9,416 nucleotides of DNA from Acidisarcina sp. (GTDB lineage: Bacteria; Acidobacteriota; Blastocatellia; Pyrinomonadales; Pyrinomonadaceae). Each line of letters starts with the position of its first letter. Position 1 is the first letter of the stretch. This document shows positions 1 to 5,073 of the stretch, in pieces. The stretch is from assembly GCA_021155145.1 (NCBI GenBank), contig JAJNPX010000018.1, forward strand, positions 1-9,416, read 5' to 3'. The notes beneath the pieces were generated by a model. The model saw only the letters and a program-made list of their open reading frames with translations. It was not told the DNA's origin and made no database searches. Made by a program: the position numbers and the translations under genes.

Positions 1-637
1 CCTGAGCGTCTGATTTTGCATTCACCAAACACGGAAAACCGTCGCATGTCGCACAGCGGACGCATATGCTCTTGCGATCGTTTTCCTTGAGTTGTATGCC
101 GAGGGGTACGTGAAACGGCGTTACACCCAAAGCGGCAAAATCCTCGGCGAGATGCGAGATCCGCGGTTCGTGACTCACGGCCGGATGCGGATATTCCGCG
201 CTTGCGGGCGGTTCGGTCGGGTCCTCGCCGCGTTTTCCGTGCACGTGATACATTGCCTCTGCCTGTGAGTAGAAGGGCTCGAGTTCGTCATAACTGATCG
301 GCCACGCGGGCGAGACACCGTCATGATGCCTCAGCTCTCCAAAATCCTCTTTTCGCATTCGGAAAAGGGCCGCACCGTAAAATTTAGTGTTGCCACCGAC
401 GTTATAGTTCGTATGCGGATGCAGCGGCTTTCCGTCGCGGTCATACCAGGTCTCATTCGTATTGTATTTTGCCTCGACATTGACCGCGCGCGAGTTCCAG
501 TTATCGGGCTCGCGTTTTACATAGTCGCCGCGCTCAAGGATGAGGATCTTCTTGCCAGATGGTGCGAGCTTTCTGGCGAGAGTTCCGCCGCCTGCGCCGG
601 TGCCGATTATAATTACGTCGTAGTGTCCGTTAGTCAT
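1..637 (-). CDS. GMC-family FAD-dependent oxidoreductase, N-terminal part (cut by left edge)
   Basis: An open frame starts at the ATG at 637 and stays open to the window edge, giving 212 residues without a stop. The N-terminus holds a Rossmann FAD-binding motif (GTGAGGG, residues 12-18) followed by the LERG acidic strand end (34-37). An NVGGNTKFYGA segment (79-89) matches the second FAD contact of glucose-methanol-choline oxidoreductases. Residues 192-203 carry the CxxCxxCxxxxC stretch (CVRCATCDGFPC) found in a bacterial GMC subgroup. Such enzymes oxidise an alcohol, sugar or polyol and pass electrons to FAD; the substrate-binding domain and the catalytic His are outside the window, so the substrate cannot be named. 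There is no signal peptide. The start lies 10 bp after the stop of the aquaporin-type gene, which suggests one transcript. Family call is firm, substrate unknown. Confidence 0.93.
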   Translation of the reverse strand, partial: MTNGHYDVIIIGTGAGGGTLARKLAPSGKKILILERGDYVKREPDNWNSRAVNVEAKYNTNETWYDRDGKPLHPHTNYNVGGNTKFYGAALFRMRKEDFGELRHHDGVSPAWPISYDELEPFYSQAEAMYHVHGKRGEDPTEPPASAEYPHPAVSHEPRISHLAEDFAALGVTPFHVPLGIQLKENDRKSICVRCATCDGFPCLVNAKSDAQ

Positions 638-647
638 AGAATTCCGA

Positions 648-1517
648 TCAAAAGATCCCGGATATCGGGAGAAATAGCTGCGGTTGTTCGGTTACCTCGA
701 TCCTGCCCTTCCGCGCTTGATCGACGCCGTTCATTTCGTCGAATCGACACTTAAAAATGCATCTCGAAACGCCGCTGTGGTCCAACTTTGCACACAGCAC
801 ATTCCTGATGCCGCGCGTTCTGACATAAATTTCGGCGGCCGCCAACATCGCAATCGGAGGGGCCGTGAAGTATATCCACCAAGCGGTCCATGTATTCCCG
901 ACTATCGCCGAGCCGAGCGTGCGGGCCGGGTTCATGCTCATTCCCGAGATCGGCGATTCGACGGCAATGTAGACGGCCACGAGAAGACCAGCCAAATATG
1001 GCGTAGATCGAAACAGAGTTCGATGATTGCTGGTAAAAAGCACCATCGACATCATCAGGAAAGCGATCACGAATTCGCCCGCAAAGGCCGCGGTCACCCC
1101 ATACGGCCCGGGATGCGTTGGGACAAAATTCACTTCCTTTACCGCGAGGAGATCGCCCAAAAGCACCCATGCGAGCAGAACACCGACGGTCCCACCGATG
1201 AATTGAAATATGGCGTAAAAAAGGGCATCGATACCTGTGATCTTTCCGAGCCGGAGGAATGTAAACGTGACGACCGGGTTGATATGGGCTCCCGACCGTC
1301 GGCCCCAGGGCGACTTGAATATTGCGATGGCCGTCAGGCCCATGGCCATTCCCATCGGAATGTTGCGAACGGACGTGCTGTATTCGGCGAAGTATGAATC
1401 CGGATGAAAAAGAAGAACGCCGAATACAGACGCCGACACCATAAAGGTGCCAAGTCCCCAAGCTTCTATGAGATATTCAGGCCAGTGATCTCTCACGGCA
1501 TCGAGCATCGCTTTCAC
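648..1517 (-). CDS. MIP-family channel (aquaporin/glycerol-facilitator type) with Cys-containing tail
   Basis: This is a 289-residue inner-membrane channel with six hydrophobic segments and the two half-helix signatures of the major intrinsic protein family: an NPV variant (residues 80-82, GAHINPV) and a canonical NPA (196-198, SGMSMNPAR). Arg199 is the conserved selectivity-filter arginine. The position of the filter histidine of water channels such as AqpZ is Ile184 here, and the next filter position is Met193. Strict water specificity is therefore doubtful, and the solute could be a small neutral polyol. A cytoplasmic tail of about 50 residues holds Cys242, His247, Cys253 and Cys257, which is unusual for the family. 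The frame begins with GTG at 1517; the ATG at 1508 (286 residues) is an equally possible start. Neither has a strong Shine-Dalgarno. The GMC oxidoreductase follows 10 bp downstream, so channel and oxidase may handle related solutes (inference). Confidence 0.93.
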   Translation of the reverse strand: MKAMLDAVRDHWPEYLIEAWGLGTFMVSASVFGVLLFHPDSYFAEYSTSVRNIPMGMAMGLTAIAIFKSPWGRRSGAHINPVVTFTFLRLGKITGIDALFYAIFQFIGGTVGVLLAWVLLGDLLAVKEVNFVPTHPGPYGVTAAFAGEFVIAFLMMSMVLFTSNHRTLFRSTPYLAGLLVAVYIAVESPISGMSMNPARTLGSAIVGNTWTAWWIYFTAPPIAMLAAAEIYVRTRGIRNVLCAKLDHSGVSRCIFKCRFDEMNGVDQARKGRIEVTEQPQLFLPISGIF

Positions 1518-1564
1518 GCTAACTACAATCAGACGGCCGACGACCTTTATTCCAGGAACAGGGT

Positions 1565-1570
1565 TATACT
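1565..1570 (+). promoter_or_regulatory. Possible -10 box for the 91-residue membrane protein gene
   Basis: TATACT at 1565-1570 resembles a sigma-70 -10 element and lies about 24 bp before the start codon at 1594. No convincing -35 box is seen at the usual distance; the best-spaced hexamer at 1542-1547 is GACCTT. The element sits in the divergent gap between the aquaporin-type gene and this small gene. Confidence 0.35.
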
Positions 1571-1579
1571 CTCTGTATC

Positions 1580-1585
1580 AGGAGG
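1580..1585 (+). promoter_or_regulatory. Strong Shine-Dalgarno (AGGAGG)
   Basis: AGGAGG lies 8 nt before the ATG at 1594. It fixes the start of the small membrane protein and excludes the longer overlapping frame that begins at 1404. Confidence 0.85.
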
Positions 1586-1593
1586 CAGCGATA

Positions 1594-1869
1594 ATGGACT
1601 TCTACTTCTTGCTTTTCTCGCTATTCTTTCCGCGGATCACGATGGTGGTCTATTTGATACAGGGATGGTACCCGGCCAATCTCGTCCCCAACTGGCTCGA
1701 CGTCGCGCTGGGTATTTTTGCTCCGAGGGTTCTGATCCTGATCTACATTTATCAGAACATGGGTTACGACAACATCTGGTTCGCGGCGCACTTGGTCGTG
1801 ATGATCCTCACGTACTTTGGGGGCGGAAGGGAAACTGCCCGCCGCCGACGCCGGCGTCGTGACGAATAG
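1594..1869 (+). CDS. Small three-segment membrane protein, function unknown
   Basis: This is a 91-residue protein whose start is set by a consensus ribosome binding site. Hydrophobic stretches at about residues 4-23, 34-53 and 60-76 suggest three membrane segments, with aromatic residues at the borders. The C-terminus is seven consecutive arginines (83-89) followed by Asp-Glu. By the positive-inside rule that places the tail in the cytoplasm, where it could touch membrane phospholipid or nucleic acid (inference). I do not recognise a named family; many bacteria carry short conserved hypothetical proteins of this kind. It is transcribed away from the aquaporin-type gene and converges on the protease gene, with only 9 bp between the two stop codons. 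Confidence 0.82.
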   Translation: MDFYFLLFSLFFPRITMVVYLIQGWYPANLVPNWLDVALGIFAPRVLILIYIYQNMGYDNIWFAAHLVVMILTYFGGGRETARRRRRRRDE

Positions 1870-1878
1870 GAAGCCGGT

Positions 1879-3372
1879 TCAGATCTGGAGGACGGAATGA
1901 AAACCGCCGAAACCGTCCTCCTCCTTCATTCCGTGGGTCGGGTCCTCGATCCACCTTTCGTTGTCGATAAGGAATTTGTATCGAAATCTTTGCTGTTCTC
2001 GGATGCGTACCGATGCCGTCCAAAGCCCATTTGCCATTCTTTTGAATGGAGCGCTGTCCTTTATCCAGTTATTCGGATCTCCGACGAATTGTACACTTTC
2101 GGCGTGATCGTCATGGAAAGTGAATTCGATCATTTCGCCGTTTCTCGTTGGAGCGCGGAAACCGATAGCCTCGCCGTGCATTTCCGAGGCAGCAAGATCA
2201 ACCGCTCGCCTGGCATTCAAAACCCCGTACCCCTGTCTTATAGGACGATCGGACCTGATCCGTTCGGCCGACATTGCGAGAATATTCTTGATCGCGGCTG
2301 GTGTTAATGAAGGATTTGCCTCCAGCATTTGCGCCACGACGGAAGCGGTGATCGGCGCCGCGAACGATGTCCCGTCAACGTGTTGATAGTGGGTCGCAAC
2401 GACCTTGCGTTTCCGAAGCCCATACTCGACCAATTGCCTGGCGTCTTCAGGCGAGAGGTTCAGAATATCTTCATTCAGCCCGGCATCTCGCCAATATTCG
2501 GCAAGAAGAGCCGCGAAGCTGAAATCGGGAACCGAAGACAACATCGAGAGTATCTCTGCCTCTTGGTAGTCTGGCGTGTTGGGCAAGATCGGAGCGGCGA
2601 CGTACATGGCGGGGGCGATCAATTCGGGTTTCACGTTTCCATCTGCCGTTTTGCCGAAACTCGAGTGATAAAGGTCGAGTTTGTCCGATTCAATGACATT
2701 GCCGTCGCTGTACCCTCCCACCGTTATTACCGAAGGAGCGCTCGCCGGAGGGATCGTGCAGCGTTCGGATGAATTGCCAGACGCAACCGTGATCACAAGT
2801 CCTGACTCGACCAACTCCTCGCAGAGCTGGTTTATCTTACTATCGCCGGTCGCGGCATCCATATCACCGCCGAGCGATATATTCAGGATCCGTATATCGT
2901 ATTTCGTTCTATTCTCTTTGATCCATTCGAGGCCGGCTGCGATCGAATCATCACCGATGGCCCCAGACTTTGAAACCTTTACGAGGACAAGTTCCGCCTG
3001 GTGAGCAATGCCTCGATAGACACCATTCGAAAGAGAACCGTTACCCGCGCACGAAACTACCGTCTGTGTCCCGTGCCAATGGTACCCGCTTGGCTCGACG
3101 ACAGAGTAAAGTGATCGATCTTCACCGTGAATGTCGTGGAACGCGACTACGCGATCGACAATATCCGGATGCGGGTAAAAGCCGGAATCGAGAAATGCAA
3201 TGCGGATCCCCAAGCCCGTGAATCTAGGATCGGCATTCAGCTTGTCGGAGGTCGGAATGACCGCATGGCGGTTCAGTGCGTGCGAATGCAAATGATCTCC
3301 TGGGCCGCTGGAAACGATGTCGTGCATATTTAACCGTGGGCCGGGTGGCCCCCCTAAGCGTTTGAATCGCAC
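1879..3372 (-). CDS. S8 subtilisin-like serine protease with C-terminal AMPK/CBM48-like glycogen-binding domain
   Basis: This 497-residue protein has the full subtilase catalytic set: Asp62 (FLDSG), His100 (HWHGT), oxyanion Asn200 (ASGN) and Ser336 (GTSFAAP). No signal peptide or prodomain is visible, so it is probably cytoplasmic. The segment between the PELIAP motif (249-254) and the active-site Ser is about 80 residues, longer than in typical subtilases; the excess is helix-like and charged. Residues about 413-497 form a second domain resembling the glycogen-binding module of AMPK beta (GDPNNW, YKFLID, RWIEDP, then SVLQI). Trp436, Lys466 and Trp474 match the AMPK-beta sugar contacts Trp100, Lys126 and Trp133; the equivalent of Asn150 appears to be Ser493. 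The start is GTG at 3372; ATG at 3327 is an alternative. No clear Shine-Dalgarno is seen. It follows the second zinc-finger gene by 25 bp, as the last gene of the sigma block. Confidence 0.9.
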   Translation of the reverse strand: MRFKRLGGPPGPRLNMHDIVSSGPGDHLHSHALNRHAVIPTSDKLNADPRFTGLGIRIAFLDSGFYPHPDIVDRVVAFHDIHGEDRSLYSVVEPSGYHWHGTQTVVSCAGNGSLSNGVYRGIAHQAELVLVKVSKSGAIGDDSIAAGLEWIKENRTKYDIRILNISLGGDMDAATGDSKINQLCEELVESGLVITVASGNSSERCTIPPASAPSVITVGGYSDGNVIESDKLDLYHSSFGKTADGNVKPELIAPAMYVAAPILPNTPDYQEAEILSMLSSVPDFSFAALLAEYWRDAGLNEDILNLSPEDARQLVEYGLRKRKVVATHYQHVDGTSFAAPITASVVAQMLEANPSLTPAAIKNILAMSAERIRSDRPIRQGYGVLNARRAVDLAASEMHGEAIGFRAPTRNGEMIEFTFHDDHAESVQFVGDPNNWIKDSAPFKRMANGLWTASVRIREQQRFRYKFLIDNERWIEDPTHGMKEEDGFGGFHSVLQI

Positions 3373-3397
3373 GATCAGTAGCGATTATTCCAACGAG

Positions 3398-3721
3398 CTA
3401 GGAGGTCGTTCCGGGATAGGATCTGACCGCGTTCTTCAGGCGTTCCTTTGAAGCAGGACTCAGCGAGGCGTTAGTGATCTCTTCGGATGCACCGGCGGCG
3501 ACCTCTAAGGCGATATGAAGGAACTCGATCTGTTCCCTGTACCGCCGACAGGCCTCACACGTAAAGAGGTGAAGTCGGTTGACGACCCGTTCACGGAAGC
3601 TGAGCTTCCGATCGATCGATTCACCGAGTTTGGGCGTGATCGTTTTACAATCAGGCAGTCGGCGAGCAAGGAACAAGATCAATTGCCATTTCAGTTTTCC
3701 GGTGAGGGTTTGGGACATCAT
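3398..3721 (-). CDS. Soluble zinc-finger putative anti-sigma factor, second copy (zf-HC2/ZAS type)
   Basis: This is a 107-residue protein without membrane segments. It carries the zinc-binding anti-sigma signature His51-x3-Cys55-x2-Cys58 (HLFTCEAC), with Cys25 as the likely fourth ligand. ZAS proteins bind their cognate ECF sigma factor and hold it off RNA polymerase; release can follow thiol oxidation, proteolysis or partner binding. It starts with two ATGs (3721, 3718), and only two bases separate it from the stop of the preceding zinc-finger gene, so translation is probably coupled. Over residues 25-72 it aligns without gaps to that neighbour, with 19 of 48 positions identical by hand count, and both end in a similar LSxxSxxRhKxAhxS motif. 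The two arose by duplication. The anti-sigma role is inferred from family and position; a co-activator role is possible. Confidence 0.85.
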   Translation of the reverse strand: MMSQTLTGKLKWQLILFLARRLPDCKTITPKLGESIDRKLSFRERVVNRLHLFTCEACRRYREQIEFLHIALEVAAGASEEITNASLSPASKERLKNAVRSYPGTTS

Positions 3722-3723
3722 TA

Positions 3724-4038
3724 CTAGAAGACCATTACGACGGATTTGAGCGCATCTTTTATCCTCGCTCGCGATTCATCGCTGAGCGATCCGGAGAGCA
3801 ACGAGTCTTTCTCTTTCTCACTCATCGTCTTCACTGCCTTGCTTAAGAAACTGGACTGGTCAAGATACCTCATGCAGGGCTTGCACGCGAGTAGATGCAT
3901 CTTCATCAAAAGCCATTCCCGCATCGTCAACGGCCGGTCGAGCGATGCAGAAATAATATGGACAATTTCCTTGCACGACGGAAAGATCCGCAGGATCGTA
4001 CGTCTGATCGGCCTTGTGATTTTTTGAAAGATCGTCAA
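3724..4038 (-). CDS. Soluble zinc-finger putative anti-sigma factor, first copy (zf-HC2/ZAS type)
   Basis: I chose the TTG at 4038, giving 104 residues. An AAGG lies 8 nt upstream of it, it begins 5 nt after the sigma factor stop, and the resulting N-terminus (22 residues up to the first Cys) matches the paralogous downstream copy (25 residues). A GTG at 4080 (118 residues) would overlap the sigma gene by 37 bp. Cys22, His48, Cys52 and Cys55 form a Cys-x25-HxxxCxxC zinc site identical in spacing to the paralogue. The sequence SCKEI...LDRPLTMRE...HLLACKPC is typical of the short soluble zinc-finger proteins encoded directly after this type of ECF sigma gene. Its likely role is to bind and restrain that sigma factor. 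There is no membrane segment, so any signal is sensed in the cytoplasm. Confidence 0.83.
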   Translation of the reverse strand: MTIFQKITRPIRRTILRIFPSCKEIVHIISASLDRPLTMREWLLMKMHLLACKPCMRYLDQSSFLSKAVKTMSEKEKDSLLSGSLSDESRARIKDALKSVVMVF

Positions 4039-4043
4039 CTTGC

Positions 4044-4655
4044 TTACCTTGCCTTCATAAACCAATTTATTTCGATGCACCTTCTCAGCGCCATCCGGGC
4101 ACGATGCATAATTACCCAGAAGTTACTCGTTGATAATTCCAGCAGGGTGCAGATTTCTTCCGTATCGAGATCATTCATTTCCTTAAGGGTAAAAACATGT
4201 GCCACGCGCTCGGGCATTTTTCCCATACAATCATTGAGAACGCGAAAGAAATCAGATTGTTGGATCGCCTCTTCAGGCGAACGGTGCCAGATGCGCGGGC
4301 TCAGCGTGTCGCTCCAGTGCCCTCTGAATTCATCGTCGCGCTCGAAGAGGGGGTCAAACTCCGAAAGGTCAGTGTCCGACGGTTCAAAAGGTAATTCCTT
4401 GCAAGACCTTCTGATCTGATCGACTATCTTGTGTTTGAGTATGCCGGTAAGCCAGGTTCGTTCTGTCGAGCGTCCTGAATACGAGTCGAGATGCTGCAAT
4501 GCCGCGAGCAGAGTCTCCTGCACGGCGTCTTCGGCACGGGCCTCGTCACGGAGACGTACCAAGGCGAATCTGAAAAGATAATCGCCGTGGTCGTCCACCC
4601 ATACCGTCGGATCGATATTCCATTCGACCCTCGGAAGGCCCACTTCGTCATTCAT
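4044..4655 (-). CDS. ECF-type RNA polymerase sigma factor paired with zinc-finger proteins
   Basis: From the ATG at 4655 the product is 203 residues. Sigma region 2 spans about residues 15-84 (DYLFRFALVRLRD, AEDAVQETLLAAL, ERTWLTGILKHKIVD), the linker about 85-130, and region 4 about 132-195 (MPERVAHVFTLKEM, TEEICTLLELSTSNFWVIMHRAR). The closing HRARMALRRCIEINWF is characteristic of a sigma subgroup whose gene is followed by a small HxxxCxxC protein, as seen here. The frame continues upstream to 4856, but that part overlaps the preceding gene and looks low-quality. The ATG at 4703 (219 residues), with AGGA 9 nt upstream, is the main alternative start; GGAAAAG lies before 4655. It is the second gene of the block and presumably controls it, though no matching promoter pair could be recognised by eye. 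Confidence 0.9.
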   Translation of the reverse strand: MNDEVGLPRVEWNIDPTVWVDDHGDYLFRFALVRLRDEARAEDAVQETLLAALQHLDSYSGRSTERTWLTGILKHKIVDQIRRSCKELPFEPSDTDLSEFDPLFERDDEFRGHWSDTLSPRIWHRSPEEAIQQSDFFRVLNDCMGKMPERVAHVFTLKEMNDLDTEEICTLLELSTSNFWVIMHRARMALRRCIEINWFMKAR

Positions 4656-4704
4656 TCGTCTACTTTTCCGCCGGCCGGCCTCGGCCGCTTGCTGGCGTAC
4701 CATT

Positions 4705-4923
4705 CTAACCATTCCTGATCTCGTTTCGGATCGTGTCGATAAGATATGACGGCGCGACCGTTTTCGCAACCGTACGGCGAATCGCCCTTTTGAGCCTCTC
4801 GTCGTCGGCGACCTCGTCGAGGGTGCGGGGGCCGGTTCGAGCGTACGGTTCGACATCGTAAAGCCAGCTGCCCTGCGTTTGAAAATGTTTGGCGAAGGTA
4901 CTGTTGCCGTTCGAAGATCTCAT
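4705..4923 (-). CDS. 72-residue hypothetical protein leading the sigma/anti-sigma block
   Basis: The ATG at 4923 is preceded by GGGGGAAAACGAG, a plausible Shine-Dalgarno; a TTG at 4962 would give 85 residues but has no such site. The protein is hydrophilic with no signal peptide or membrane segment. Its second half (about residues 41-71, LKRAIRRTVAK then APSYLIDTIRNEIR) reads as a basic amphipathic helix followed by an APxxLxxxIxxxI motif. That resembles the segment that follows the zinc finger in many anti-sigma factors, but the HxxxCxxC site is absent. No family is recognised. Its stop at 4705 lies just before or inside the start region of the sigma gene, so co-translation is likely. It may be a small modulator of the sigma factor (inference), or a leader peptide whose translation matters more than its product. 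Confidence 0.62.
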   Translation of the reverse strand: MRSSNGNSTFAKHFQTQGSWLYDVEPYARTGPRTLDEVADDERLKRAIRRTVAKTVAPSYLIDTIRNEIRNG

Positions 4924-5044
4924 CTCGTTTTCCCCCAATGCCGTCGCGGCGATGCTCTGCAATACATTAGCTTTATCAGGCGTTGCAAACGGTTTATTCC
5001 ATTATTTATCCGGGAATTTTTAGCAAAAATGCGGCGATTGTCTT

Positions 5045-5062
5045 ATTCGCGTAAGCGCGAAT
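5045..5062. repeat. Perfect 7-bp inverted repeat ahead of the NADH dehydrogenase gene
   Basis: ATTCGCG (5045-5051) and CGCGAAT (5056-5062) are perfect reverse complements around a 4-nt TAAG spacer, ending 11 nt before the chosen start codon at 5074. A 7-4-7 symmetry fits a dimeric regulator site, or a small hairpin in the leader. If translation began at the upstream in-frame ATG at 5029 the repeat would be coding. Confidence 0.55.
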
Positions 5063-5073
5063 GGACAAATGTT

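Noticed and set aside
656..670. TCCCG-gatat-CGGGA inverted repeat at the end of the aquaporin-type gene.
   Set aside because: It is only a 5-bp stem with no T-tract and lies in coding sequence. It is too weak to call a terminator or attenuator between the channel and the GMC gene.
684..1461. Long overlapping frames on both strands inside the aquaporin-type gene (237 and 236 residues).
   Set aside because: They are charged, low-quality shadows of a clear membrane channel with NPV and NPA motifs.
1404..1862. A 152-residue plus-strand frame overlapping the small membrane protein.
   Set aside because: It has no ribosome binding site and crosses the aquaporin-type gene and the divergent promoter. 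The 91-residue frame has AGGAGG at 8 nt and membrane segments.
1897..3333. Several plus-strand frames of 68-147 residues antisense to the protease.
   Set aside because: They are shadows of the protease, which has an intact catalytic triad and C-terminal domain.
4656..4856. N-terminal extension of the sigma factor frame back to 4856.
   Set aside because: It overlaps the 72-residue gene, is rich in Arg and Ser without family resemblance, and better starts exist at 4655 or 4703.
4879..5073. N-terminal extension of the NADH dehydrogenase frame back to 4879.
   Set aside because: The extra 65 residues cross the divergent promoter region and the start of the opposite gene. The family begins right at the FAD motif, as it does from 5074.
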